32,416 bases of DNA, from contig JAKIZO010000021.1 in NCBI GenBank assembly GCA_022707965.1, forward strand, positions 1-32,416, given 5' to 3'. The first letter of the stretch is position 1. Each line of letters begins with the position of its first letter. The position numbers and the translations under genes are program-made. Below, in pieces: positions 1-7,806 of this stretch. Source of the stretch: Bacteroidota bacterium. Lineage in GTDB: Bacteria > Bacteroidota > Ignavibacteria > Kapaibacteriales > UBA2268. The notes beneath the pieces are model-generated. The model was not told where the DNA came from. It searched no databases and worked only from the letters and a program-made list of their open reading frames with translations.

Positions 1-407
1 AAATTCCCATCGGTTCCCAATATTTTCAAGATTGAAACAGCAACACCCGCACCTAATAATCCGAAAATCAAAGAAACTGTGGTGGAAGTGGGAAGACCGA
101 ATGTATTGAATAAATCGAGCAGGATTAAATCACCTATGGCATATGCAAGAAATATTATTATTATTTCCTGAAAATAAAACATCTCGGGGTTGACTATACC
201 TTTCCGAGCAACTTCCATCATCCCGCTTGAAAAAGTAACCCCAACAAGCATACCAAGTGCAGCAACGGCAAGTAGTGTCCTGAATGGAGCAGCTTTCGAA
301 CCAACCGCCGAACCCAAAAAATTTACCGCATCATTGGCAACACCTACCCATAAATTTGTAGTCGCCAGTAAAACCAGAGCAATTACAACAAAAAGATAAA
401 TTTCCAT
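1..407 (-). CDS. PiT-family inorganic phosphate permease (3' end cut off)
   Basis: The first 135 residues of an inner-membrane phosphate transporter run off the left edge. The N-terminus is strongly hydrophobic and carries the PiT-type motif GVANDAVNF near residues 22-30, close to the family's GANDVANA signature, followed by GSAVGSKAAPFR and a second region (FGLPTSTTVS) that also recurs in PiT proteins. These families move phosphate with H+ or Na+ or as a metal-phosphate complex. The ATG at 407-405 gives a normal N-terminus. There is no clear Shine-Dalgarno, but a Bacteroidota-type promoter lies 45-75 nt upstream. The exact subgroup is not decidable from the fragment. Confidence 0.88.
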   Translation of the reverse strand, partial: MEIYLFVVIALVLLATTNLWVGVANDAVNFLGSAVGSKAAPFRTLLAVAALGMLVGVTFSSGMMEVARKGIVNPEMFYFQEIIIIFLAYAIGDLILLDLFNTFGLPTSTTVSLIFGLLGAGVAVSILKILGTDGN

Positions 408-450
408 ACATTTTTATTAATGTTTTACAAATTTTCAATTAAAAGATTAA

Positions 451-482
451 CAAAAATACTTGCTTACCGAGTAATTATCAAA
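451..482 (-). promoter_or_regulatory. Bacteroidota-type -33/-7 promoter of the PiT gene
   Basis: On the minus strand TTTG (482-479) is followed after 20 nt by TATTTTTG (458-451), matching the TTTG/TAnnTTTG promoter known for Bacteroidota primary sigma factor. It lies between the end of the U32 gene and the PiT start at 407, giving a leader of roughly 35-40 nt. Confidence 0.55.
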
Positions 483-521
483 AATAAAATAGTCTTAACT
501 AAAAATTAACAATTCGAACTA

Positions 522-1919
522 CTAATCATTTGCTCGTAATTTCATTAGGCAAGCGACACAATCGAATTCAAGCTCGTAGCGTGTGTATGCATTTTGAAGG
601 TGGTATTTTTTATTATTGTTCTTTTTATTGATTTTAGGACATTCTCCAATTTCTCTTTTAATGCAATATTTTGTCGTCATAATGATTTTATTGCCTTTTT
701 TGCTTATTATTTCATAAGCCTTTTCTTTAATCATTGTGCCGTGCAATAAATAAAATTTTTCAGCTAGCGAATTCGATATGTTTTCTGAATAATCAACGGT
801 ATCAATAGGGAATTTATCTGTTTTAAGCGTAATTTTTGAAGAAAGTCTTTGATGATTTTCAATTATAACTTTTTCTAATGAATTTAGAAGTTGTCGTCTG
901 ATTGAGTTAATTTCAGATATTTTGACAAAAATTGGAATTTGAACTTTATTAATTAAATTCTTTATTTCAAAAGGAGTGTCGTTTGTTTTTCTTAATTGAT
1001 TTTCGATGATATCGATTTGCTTTGGATTTGAAGAAGTCTCGAAAGCGATTTTGCTTTCGGCATACATATCTTCATACAGATATTTAATTTTCAGATATTC
1101 ATTCTCAATATTTAGCTCGATATCTATGGGCAATTTCCTTCTGGTCTTATTTTGAGAGAGTAGCTTTTCAAACTCATAATCCTGATTGCGATAAATTTTC
1201 ACACCAATTTCTATTTTCAGTTGTTTATTCGGGATAACCCATTTATTTTCAACTTTATTTACCAGAAAACCTTCCAGCCCATTTTCAGTAAAATAGCATA
1301 ATCCATCGGCATTGTGAATTACTTCATTAGTGTCAATTAATATCTTGTTTTTATCAACTTTCGAAACAACACCTATAAACTGTCCGATAGATTTCGGAGT
1401 TTCAAAATTTGCCTTTTTTGAATGATTATCATCAATAAAGTAATTGGTAAATCCTCTACTGAAAGTTCTTGCGGGATTTGGCTCAAAATGCAAATATATA
1501 TTACCTTTGGAAGTCTTTTTTATGTCTTGCTTCCTTTCGATAAGTTCATCTATCTTTTTTCTGTAAAAAGCCGTGATATTTTTAACATAGTTTATGTCCT
1601 TCAATCTTCCTTCAATTTTGAATGAGGATATCCCCGCATCGACTAATTTTTCCAGATAGTCTGATAAATTAAGGTCTTTCAGGGATAGTAAATGCTTTTG
1701 CTTAATTATCGTATTTCCTTTGGCATCGAACAAATCATAACGCAAACAGCATATTTGCTTGCATTCGCCACGATTACCGCTATATCCCGTCGAATGAAAA
1801 CTTGCATAACATCGCCCTGAAAGCCCGACGCACAAAGCACCGTGAACAAAGAATTCAAGCTCCGCTTTAATATTTTCTCTAATTTCTTGAATTTGCTTTA
1901 AATTTAGTTCACGTGCCAA
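522..1919 (-). CDS. U32 family peptidase, C-terminal fragment (frameshifted gene)
   Basis: This is the larger part of a U32 (collagenase-like/TrhP-RlhA) protein. The U32 signature is complete at fragment residues 20-40 (ELEFFVHGALC, then GRCYAS), followed by RGECKQICC. The C-terminus has another Cys group (GECPK, then EFDCVACLMKL) typical of the longer U32 proteins. U32 members such as RlhA and TrhP act in rRNA or tRNA hydroxylation and carry conserved cysteines proposed to bind an Fe-S cluster. The apparent start is a TTG with no initiation signals. The frame continues upstream as RFILARELNL, which joins naturally to the preceding fragment. So this is the 3' part of one gene of about 607 residues, broken by a single-base shift near 1928-1933. 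Confidence 0.85.
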   Translation of the reverse strand: MARELNLKQIQEIRENIKAELEFFVHGALCVGLSGRCYASFHSTGYSGNRGECKQICCLRYDLFDAKGNTIIKQKHLLSLKDLNLSDYLEKLVDAGISSFKIEGRLKDINYVKNITAFYRKKIDELIERKQDIKKTSKGNIYLHFEPNPARTFSRGFTNYFIDDNHSKKANFETPKSIGQFIGVVSKVDKNKILIDTNEVIHNADGLCYFTENGLEGFLVNKVENKWVIPNKQLKIEIGVKIYRNQDYEFEKLLSQNKTRRKLPIDIELNIENEYLKIKYLYEDMYAESKIAFETSSNPKQIDIIENQLRKTNDTPFEIKNLINKVQIPIFVKISEINSIRRQLLNSLEKVIIENHQRLSSKITLKTDKFPIDTVDYSENISNSLAEKFYLLHGTMIKEKAYEIISKKGNKIIMTTKYCIKREIGECPKINKKNNNKKYHLQNAYTRYELEFDCVACLMKLRAND

Positions 1920-2332
1920 GATAAATCTGCTATCCCAATTTTGTCGAAGAATTTAATTCGCTCTAATTCGTAATTGTGCATCTGTGTGCTAGCAAAAATC
2001 TGAATTGGGGGCAAATCCATCATTAGAAATGCAGTATCTTGAATAATAATTGCATCAATGCCTGCATCGTAGAGTTCGAAAACTAAATTTCTCGCCTGTT
2101 CAAGTTCGTTCTCATAAAGAATTGTGTTTAAGGTTGCGTATACTTTTGCATTATAAAGATGTGCATATCGACAAAGCTTCTCGATATCTTTTGTTGAATT
2201 GCCAACTGATGCCCTTGCACCGAACTTATTAGCACCGATATATACAGCATCTGCACCATAATTAATTGCAGCAATACCATATTCTAAATTTTGTGCAGGA
2301 GAAAGTAATACGATATATCTAACGTTATTCAT
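1904..2332 (-). CDS. U32 family peptidase, N-terminal fragment (frameshifted gene)
   Basis: This is the N-terminal TIM-barrel part of a U32 protein: LLSPAQNLEYGIAAINYGADAVYIG at the start, then ARASVGNS and a region around IIIQDTAFL that matches the family's start. The reading frame runs normally to GIAD near 1930 and then changes to LSWHVN and a stop, while the family's expected continuation (a RFILARELNL-like stretch) sits in another frame on the same DNA. One missing base between about 1928 and 1933 explains both. The start overlaps the stop of the upstream TIGR01777 gene by 8 nt, so the pair is co-transcribed. Whether this is a real pseudogene or a sequencing error cannot be told here. 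Confidence 0.85.
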   Translation of the reverse strand: MNNVRYIVLLSPAQNLEYGIAAINYGADAVYIGANKFGARASVGNSTKDIEKLCRYAHLYNAKVYATLNTILYENELEQARNLVFELYDAGIDAIIIQDTAFLMMDLPPIQIFASTQMHNYELERIKFFDKIGIADLSWHVN

Positions 2333-3230
2333 TGTTTTTCAGTAAGTCGGCTAAAGCATCTTCTAATCGTTCAAATTCAAATTTAAAATTAGCATCTATT
2401 AGACGTTGCGGTAAAACTTTTTGACTGCATATAAGCATTGTAGCTGCTTCGCCAAGAATTATTTTCAATACAAACTCAGGAACTTTGAAAACTGCTGGTT
2501 TATGTAATACTTTGCCAATAGTTTTTGCAAGCTCTTTCATAGTGCAGGGATTTGGAGCCACAAAATTATAGACACCCTCGCAGCTTTTATTCTTTGCAAC
2601 GAACATAAACATTTCTACAAGGTCGTCAATATGCACCCAGGGAACAAACTGCTTGCCACTACCAATAGCACCGCCAAGATAATACTTGAAAGGACGCAAC
2701 ATTTTTTGCAAAGCACCACCCGATGGATGAAGCACCACCCCAATACGAGGAATAACCAGCCGACAATTCCGAGCCTTTAATGCTTCTTTTTCCCAGAGTT
2801 CGCAGACCTCGGCAAGAAACCCTTTCCCAATTGGACTATTTTCGTCTATTAATTCCTCTTTCTTGTCCCCATAGTAGCCGACAGCACTCGCAGAAATAAA
2901 CACCCTCTTTTCATTTTGAGGCAATTTGTTAATAATTTCTACTAATGAGTTTGTAACACTTGTTCGACTACGGATAATTTTAGCTTTTTGCTTGTCGGTC
3001 CAGCGACGAGCAGCAATATTCTCACCTGCAAGATTAATTATTACATCAGATTTTGATAAAGTGTCCAGTTTCTCATCGTCGGTTAATTCAAACCAGTTAA
3101 TATAGTCAATGTGAGAGGAATGTTTGAATTTTTGACGTGTAGCAACAGTAATATGAGCATCTTCCTTGATTAGTCGATAAATCAGGAATTTTCCTATAAA
3201 TCCAGTGCCACCAGTAATAAATACATTCAT
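2325..3230 (-). CDS. TIGR01777 family NAD(P)-dependent epimerase (YfcH-like)
   Basis: A 301-residue short-chain dehydrogenase of the extended, epimerase type. The nucleotide-binding glycine motif GGTGFIG is at residues 7-13, NLAGENI at 66-72 and SASAVGYYG at 113-121. The block GGAIGSGKQFVPWVHIDDLV is characteristic of the TIGR01777/YfcH family (also known as SulA homologues). The real substrate of this family is not established. The family starts directly with the Rossmann strand, so the ATG at 3230 is right even though it lies only 5 nt after the L9 terminator hairpin. It is followed by the U32 gene with an 8-nt overlap. Confidence 0.9.
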   Translation of the reverse strand: MNVFITGGTGFIGKFLIYRLIKEDAHITVATRQKFKHSSHIDYINWFELTDDEKLDTLSKSDVIINLAGENIAARRWTDKQKAKIIRSRTSVTNSLVEIINKLPQNEKRVFISASAVGYYGDKKEELIDENSPIGKGFLAEVCELWEKEALKARNCRLVIPRIGVVLHPSGGALQKMLRPFKYYLGGAIGSGKQFVPWVHIDDLVEMFMFVAKNKSCEGVYNFVAPNPCTMKELAKTIGKVLHKPAVFKVPEFVLKIILGEAATMLICSQKVLPQRLIDANFKFEFERLEDALADLLKNNE

Positions 3231-3235
3231 AATAA

Positions 3236-3275
3236 AAAAGCGTTTTATTACACTTACTGGTAATAAAACGCTTTT
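3236..3275 (-). terminator. Rho-independent terminator of rplI
   Basis: A perfect 15-bp inverted repeat (3236-3250 with 3261-3275) has a 10-nt loop. Read on the minus strand it ends in a run of six T residues. It lies 16 nt past the L9 stop. It ends only 5 nt before the start codon of the next gene, which leaves no room for a separate promoter downstream of it. Confidence 0.85.
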
Positions 3276-3291
3276 AATCGTAAGTTATTAT

Positions 3292-3744
3292 TTATTCTTG
3301 TTCTTCGTTGATAACCCATACTTTCAAAGTAGGAATAACTTCGCTGTGAAGCTTAATTTTCACATCGAAAATTCCCAGAGTTTTGATTGGGTCTTCAAGA
3401 ATAACATTACGTTTATCAATATCAAATCCACGAGCTTGAAGTTCATTTGCAATCATTTGTTGAGAAACGGAGCCGTAAAGCTTGCCTTCTTCGCCCACTT
3501 TCATAGGAATAGTAATTTGGACATCGGCGATTTTAGCAGCAATTTGTTCAGCGACTTGACGTTCTTTTTCGCTACGTTTTTCAGCAGAGCGCTTCAAAGC
3601 TTCAATTCTTTTCATAGCGCCTTCGGTAGCAACAAAAGCCAAACCTTTGGGCAAAAGGAAATTACGTGCGTAACCGTCACGGACGTTTACAACGTCGCCG
3701 ATTTTCCCAAGTTTTGCAATATCTTCACGAAGTATGATTTTCAT
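3292..3744 (-). CDS. rplI: 50S ribosomal protein L9
   Basis: A 150-residue protein of normal L9 length. The N-terminal rRNA-binding domain begins MKIILREDIAKLG and carries GDVVNVRDGYARNFLLP, the family signature. A charged helical linker (residues about 50-75) joins the C-terminal domain, which has GKLYGSVS. L9 binds domain V of 23S rRNA near the L1 stalk. It lies 32 nt after rpsF on the same strand. The usual rpsR (S18) gene between them is absent. A strong terminator follows. Confidence 0.97.
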   Translation of the reverse strand: MKIILREDIAKLGKIGDVVNVRDGYARNFLLPKGLAFVATEGAMKRIEALKRSAEKRSEKERQVAEQIAAKIADVQITIPMKVGEEGKLYGSVSQQMIANELQARGFDIDKRNVILEDPIKTLGIFDVKIKLHSEVIPTLKVWVINEEQE

Positions 3745-3776
3745 ATCTATATCCCAAAATATTAATTACAAAATTA

Positions 3777-4229
3777 TTATTCAGCTGCCTGCTCAGCAGT
3801 AGCAACTTCTTTTTCAGGTTTTTCTGCTTTTTCAGCTTTATCTTCTTTCTTTTCAGGTTCATCGGATGTAATTGAAGTGTTATCGCCCGTTTTACCTTCT
3901 GCTAATGCTTTTTCGAGACGCAACTTACGAAGGCGTTCAGGTAGAACAAGTGTAAGATGACGAAGAACAGTATCTTCTAATACTAAAAATCTCTCCAAAA
4001 CTGGAAGAACGCTTGGAACGCTATCGAAAACCAGATGCACATAATATCCGTTATATTTTTTATTAATCGGATAAGCAAGACGACGGCGTCCCCATTTGTT
4101 TATTTGGGTGATTGTGCCGCCATGGCTTTCAATGTAGCTTGTAATTTTGGAGATTACTGCATCAATGTCTGCATCTTCCAATGCGGCATTGATTATTACA
4201 GTTGTTTCGTAAACACGGCGTAAGCTCAT
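3777..4229 (-). CDS. rpsF: 30S ribosomal protein S6
   Basis: Residues 1-95 form the S6 domain (RRVYETTVIINAAL at the start, WGRRRLAYPINKKYNGYYVHLVF in the middle). S6 sits on the platform of the 30S subunit and normally pairs with S18. The last ~45 residues are a low-complexity tail rich in Lys, Glu and Ala, predicted disordered. Start ATG 4229 is backed by AGGAG six nt upstream and by a Bacteroidota-type promoter at 4291-4320. First gene of an rpsF-rplI unit. Confidence 0.97.
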   Translation of the reverse strand: MSLRRVYETTVIINAALEDADIDAVISKITSYIESHGGTITQINKWGRRRLAYPINKKYNGYYVHLVFDSVPSVLPVLERFLVLEDTVLRHLTLVLPERLRKLRLEKALAEGKTGDNTSITSDEPEKKEDKAEKAEKPEKEVATAEQAAE

Positions 4230-4290
4230 TTTTTCTCCTATTTTTTAATAATAGCCTTGCTTATTTAACAAATTGTTAATTATAGAACTA

Positions 4291-4320
4291 CAAATTTATA
4301 TTTTTTCTTGTAATTAGCAA
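4291..4320 (-). promoter_or_regulatory. Bacteroidota-type -33/-7 promoter of rpsF-rplI
   Basis: On the minus strand TTG (4320-4318, within TTTTG) is followed after 19 nt by TAAATTTG (4298-4291), a full TAnnTTTG match. The start codon is at 4229, so the leader would be about 55 nt. Confidence 0.65.
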
Positions 4321-4335
4321 AATATTATTTCATTG

Positions 4336-5085
4336 CTACTCCGCAAACTCAATGATTTTGGCTGAACCAGGTACTTTGAACCTAAATTGTTCAATTTTGT
4401 TGGGGCTCACAACAATCTTATCAAATGAGATTTTCATCTGTCCTTTATGTTCCGGTATTTGGATATTAATCACTTTTGCAAATACTCCGCTTTTCGTTGT
4501 TTCGAAGTCCTCGCATAGCACATCAAATATTTTTTCATTTGCTTCATCTTTGCGTTGGTATCTTAAAATACCATTTTTTTGATGTGAATATTCAATAAAA
4601 TCTATTGAGTAATCGGTTCGCTTTGCATAAACAACACTTTCCTTTCTCTCTTCATATTTTTTGTATTCTTCAGCATTCCCCATTACTTCATTGACTAGAA
4701 CTGAAATTAAATCTGGCAGCGAAAGATTAATTTTTAATGCTTTCTCGAAGCTTTTAGCATACGAATTCCCCTGTATTACAGAATTTTCGAACACGTTGTA
4801 AAAAACAAACTCCTTTTTGTCAGCATAAAGTCGCCCAACGGTAATTCCAAACGGACCGTATATAGTCATATTCAGGGAATCATACCCTGCAATGTTTATA
4901 TCAGATGAGAAACTTTGATTAAAATCGGGAAATTCAACTTTGAAGTCTGCTTTAATATTGATGTAATCAATATTTTTTCGTTGCAAATGAAAGATATGTT
5001 CAGTCTCTTGTTTCTCATCCAACTTAACACTTTTGCATCCTGCAAGCAACGTAATTAATAATAAAATAAATGTTACCTTTTTCAT
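4336..5085 (-). CDS. DUF4292-like outer-membrane lipoprotein
   Basis: A 249-residue predicted lipoprotein: a hydrophobic signal peptide ends in the lipobox LAGC with the lipidated Cys at residue 17. The body (an unmodified beta-rich sequence around residues 40-110: KADFKVEF, DSLNMTIYGPFGITVGRLYADKKEFVF) resembles DUF4292, a LolB-like Bacteroidota family thought to help lipoprotein or lipid handling in the periplasm. Family assignment is by motif resemblance only. It is a single gene. It diverges from the operon at 5163 and lies upstream of the rpsF promoter, with no obvious terminator between. Confidence 0.6.
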   Translation of the reverse strand: MKKVTFILLLITLLAGCKSVKLDEKQETEHIFHLQRKNIDYINIKADFKVEFPDFNQSFSSDINIAGYDSLNMTIYGPFGITVGRLYADKKEFVFYNVFENSVIQGNSYAKSFEKALKINLSLPDLISVLVNEVMGNAEEYKKYEERKESVVYAKRTDYSIDFIEYSHQKNGILRYQRKDEANEKIFDVLCEDFETTKSGVFAKVINIQIPEHKGQMKISFDKIVVSPNKIEQFRFKVPGSAKIIEFAE

Positions 5086-5090
5086 TATTC

Positions 5091-5121
5091 TTTGTTAATT
5101 TGAGTTAAATAAATATTTTTG
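5091..5121 (+). promoter_or_regulatory. Bacteroidota-type promoter of the 5163 operon
   Basis: TTTG (5091-5094) is followed after exactly 19 nt by TATTTTTG (5114-5121). This lies 41 nt before the first ATG at 5163, and AAGGA precedes that ATG by 7 nt. Confidence 0.65.
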
Positions 5122-5162
5122 TTGAAACATCGTATTAATAAACAAAAACAAAGGACGAAACA

Positions 5163-5345
5163 ATGTTTAAAAAAATTTTAGCTGCAATTATTGCTATCGT
5201 AGGTGCTTTGATTGCAATAAGATTGATATTTTTTATTTTAAGTATTACTTACAAAATTGTTTCCAGTTTTTTCTTTTTTGGTTTTTCTATTCTTTTAGCA
5301 ATACCTCTTTATTTGTATATCAAGAATAGACTTCTGAATAAATGA
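5163..5345 (+). CDS. small two-helix membrane protein A
   Basis: A 60-residue, very hydrophobic protein with two predicted membrane helices (about 5-28 and 34-53) and a basic C-terminal end (YIKNRLLNK). I do not recognise a family. AAGGA lies 7 nt before the ATG and a good promoter is at 5091-5121. Its TGA overlaps the ATG of the next gene (ATGA), indicating translational coupling. It resembles its neighbour in size, helix layout and a shared ending: AIPLYLYIKNRL here, AVPFYVIIKKEI there. The two may be tandem duplicates. Confidence 0.65.
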   Translation: MFKKILAAIIAIVGALIAIRLIFFILSITYKIVSSFFFFGFSILLAIPLYLYIKNRLLNK

Positions 5346-5539
5346 AAAAGCAGCTAATTACACCTCTGAGCTGGATTTTGGCAATCGCGGTTTCTGCCAT
5401 TTTTGTCAGGGTAGCGGTAATTTCAATTGTCGGTCATTTTGAAACTTCATTATGGCAGTACTTGATAATACCCATATTTTTGTTTGCTGTACCTTTTTAT
5501 GTTATCATTAAGAAAGAAATAATGAGAAATAATAAATGA
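5342..5539 (+). CDS. small two-helix membrane protein B
   Basis: A 65-residue protein with two predicted membrane helices (about 8-30 and 38-56) and a basic tail (KKEIMRNNK). No family recognised. It overlaps both neighbours by 4 nt (ATGA at 5342 and at 5536), so the three genes are translated as one coupled unit. It is similar in layout and C-terminal sequence to the preceding gene. The coupling to an outer-membrane-type protein suggests an envelope role, which is inference. Confidence 0.65.
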   Translation: MKKQLITPLSWILAIAVSAIFVRVAVISIVGHFETSLWQYLIIPIFLFAVPFYVIIKKEIMRNNK

Positions 5540-6837
5540 AAAAGATATTTGTATTAATTATTGTTTTGCTTGGCTTTGTGCAGCCAATTTTGGCAGCCCC
5601 TGCAAGCGAATATACAATTGATTTAGCACGCAATTTTAGCAAGGACATATTTGATTTAAACGGTGTGCCGTATTTATCTCCTATGGTCAAAGCAGTAAAT
5701 GCAACTTCAAATTCCCGATTTTATACCAAAGCATACGTTCCAAGAAGCGTTAGCAAGCCGTATTTCAAAATTACTGTTAATGGAATGGCGGGAATTGTCA
5801 GAAATTCTGATAAATTTTATTCCCCGCAGCTTCCGATGGATAGCTTCTCAATAAACAAACTTACACAATATGGAACAATTAATATTAATATTTTCGACCC
5901 ATCTAAATCAGAAATCGTCATCAGAGACACTGCTGGATTAATCAATTACCTTTTCAAAACTGTACTTTTCGATGGATATAAGTCCGGAAAGATTGTACCG
6001 CCCAAAAAAGCCTCATCTATTCTTGGCAAAGATACAACTCAGCTTCATCTTGATAATGCCGTTCTAACCGAGCTAGTCCAGAATCACGTGATTTATCAGT
6101 ACCTTCCGCAAGAAATTAAAGATACATTGCTGAATGTAATGAAACAGGTTCCGTCGTTTTTTACTTTGCCGGCAGGTGGGAATATTAGTACAATCGTAGC
6201 TGGTGTCCCACAAATCGAGATTGGCTCGCTCTATGGCACTGAGTTTTTACTACGGGTTGTTCCACCTCTTGACTTAGGAAAATATATCGGCAAATTTGCG
6301 TTTTGGGGCTTTGGTATCAAGCATAGCATTTCACAATATTTTACTGATTTTGTTCAAACAAGCGATGGTGAAATTTACGAATATGCTCCGTTCGACCTTG
6401 CGCTACAGGTTGTCTATCAAGGAACTAATTTGCAGAACAAAGTTGGAGTTACTCAATCGGACTTGAAAGCAAACGCACAAATCTGGAACGCCAATATTAA
6501 TATTTCTAAATCTTTCGATGATATTATTGATTTGTATGGTGGTTTTTCGTTCGATTATATCGACATCGATGCCCGATTTAAATATTTTTTGCCTGTGGAA
6601 ACGCAAATGCAATTGGGGTTGCTTCGTTACGACCCTGTTTTAGACAAAATTATGCCACCCGAGCCACCTGAATATCCCGGGGATACAAAACCTCAAACAA
6701 CAAAGATAAACTTAATTAATCGTTCTTGGAAAGCTACTTTTGGATTGAACAAAGCATTTGGAAATTTTTCAATTTTTGCTGATTATAATTTTAGCAGATT
6801 TAATATCTTTTCAGCTGGGATACAATATAAATTCTAA
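5536..6837 (+). CDS. DUF6588-like exported outer-membrane protein
   Basis: A 433-residue protein with a signal peptide cleaved after about residue 20 (QPILAAPAS). The middle portion (VAGVPQIEIGSLYGTEFLLRVVPPLDLGKYIGKFAFWGFGIKHSI) resembles DUF6588, a Bacteroidota family of predicted outer-membrane proteins, and the C-terminus alternates beta strands and ends in aromatic FSAGIQYKF, as beta-barrel proteins do. It follows the two small membrane genes with a 4-nt overlap. Function unknown. Confidence 0.65.
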   Translation: MKKIFVLIIVLLGFVQPILAAPASEYTIDLARNFSKDIFDLNGVPYLSPMVKAVNATSNSRFYTKAYVPRSVSKPYFKITVNGMAGIVRNSDKFYSPQLPMDSFSINKLTQYGTININIFDPSKSEIVIRDTAGLINYLFKTVLFDGYKSGKIVPPKKASSILGKDTTQLHLDNAVLTELVQNHVIYQYLPQEIKDTLLNVMKQVPSFFTLPAGGNISTIVAGVPQIEIGSLYGTEFLLRVVPPLDLGKYIGKFAFWGFGIKHSISQYFTDFVQTSDGEIYEYAPFDLALQVVYQGTNLQNKVGVTQSDLKANAQIWNANINISKSFDDIIDLYGGFSFDYIDIDARFKYFLPVETQMQLGLLRYDPVLDKIMPPEPPEYPGDTKPQTTKINLINRSWKATFGLNKAFGNFSIFADYNFSRFNIFSAGIQYKF

Positions 6838-6931
6838 CATTCCTGGTTTATCTTTGGGAAATGTTCATAATCAGAACGTTGTTATTGTATTTTTTTTTGT
6901 TTTTCTAAATAAGGTATTATCAGGAAATTTT

Positions 6932-7717
6932 ATGAAAAATGTTAATATATTAATTGTTGTAATTTTACTTTTCTTTTCATCAATCAACCTATTTTCACAA
7001 ATTAATACGGAAGTATTTCGAAAAGAGTTCTCAAAAGATGGAATTTTTCATAAAATAAACGTCGACATTGGCATCACCAAAGGAAATACTGAATATACAA
7101 CAGTTAGACCATCGTATCGAATAGACTGGCTGAAAGATAAATTTCATAATTTTGGGATTATCAGCTACGCGTACGCAGAAGATGCTGTCAAAAAAAGAGA
7201 AAACCGCGGATTTATTCATCTTCGTTCAAGCTACCAGATATTTGATTATTTGTATGGTGAATTGTTTCTGCAAAAGGAATTTAATGAGTTTATTTTATTG
7301 AAAGATAGAAATTTGTTCGGGATAACTTCAAGAATTCAGATAATAAACGAAATTATACAGATTGATTCAACCGAGAAACTTGAAATATATACATTTCTTG
7401 GACTTGGTGCAATGATTGAAAACGAAGAGTTGAAAACCAAACCCCGCAAAGAGACAACCGTCGGCAGGCTTACTTCTTATTTTTCTCTTGGAGTGAATAT
7501 CTCGCCAAATTTATTAATAAAAAGTATTACATACTATCAGCCACGTTTTTCAGACGACAAAGATTACCGCCTTCTGAATGAAAGTAGTCTTAATATAAAA
7601 ATCAATCAAAATTTAACGTTTCGCACAAGTTTAAGACTGCGTTACGATAGCGACCCACCCGAAAAAGTAAAACCACGCGATTTAAATCTACTGAATGGAA
7701 TACAAATAGACTTCTAA
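6932..7717 (+). CDS. DUF481 outer-membrane protein (YdiY-like)
   Basis: I place the start at the ATG at 6932, not further upstream in the same frame, because it gives a clean signal peptide (MKNVNILIVVILLFFSSINLFS, cut after FSQ) and a 261-residue protein. The body shows DUF481 features: GNTEYTTVRPSYR, then FIHLRSSYQIFDYLYGELFLQKEFNEF and LKDRNLFGITSR, ending in QIDF like a barrel. DUF481 includes the salt-induced YdiY; its role is not settled. A possible -7 element TATCTTTG is at 6849-6856 but without a matching -33. Confidence 0.75.
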   Translation: MKNVNILIVVILLFFSSINLFSQINTEVFRKEFSKDGIFHKINVDIGITKGNTEYTTVRPSYRIDWLKDKFHNFGIISYAYAEDAVKKRENRGFIHLRSSYQIFDYLYGELFLQKEFNEFILLKDRNLFGITSRIQIINEIIQIDSTEKLEIYTFLGLGAMIENEELKTKPRKETTVGRLTSYFSLGVNISPNLLIKSITYYQPRFSDDKDYRLLNESSLNIKINQNLTFRTSLRLRYDSDPPEKVKPRDLNLLNGIQIDF

Positions 7718-7766
7718 ACGATAAAAATATATCGATAAAAATATCTTTTATTTTAAAGGTTTTTTG

Positions 7767-7805
7767 CTTAATTTTGATTAAGTAGTAATTATCATTTTTG
7801 ATTAA
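7767..7805 (+). repeat. inverted and direct repeats upstream of the sensory hydrogenase
   Basis: CTTAAT-TTTG-ATTAAG is a perfect 6-bp inverted repeat at 7767-7782. TTTTGATTAA occurs twice, at 7772-7781 and 7796-7805, one copy every 24 nt, the second touching the start codon. The first copy overlaps TAATTTTG (7769-7776), a candidate -7 element. This layout could be a regulator site, but in such AT-rich DNA chance is a real alternative. Confidence 0.35.
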
Positions 7806-7806
7806 A

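Noticed and set aside
190-399. 69-residue plus-strand frame
   Set aside because: It is antisense to the PiT permease, whose motifs are clear on the other strand.
3205-3765. 186-residue plus-strand frame
   Set aside because: It lies antisense over rplI and the terminator and has no recognisable content.
6758-6931. N-terminal extension of the DUF481 gene into the preceding gene
   Set aside because: The inner ATG at 6932 gives a proper signal peptide; the extension overlaps the DUF6588 gene.
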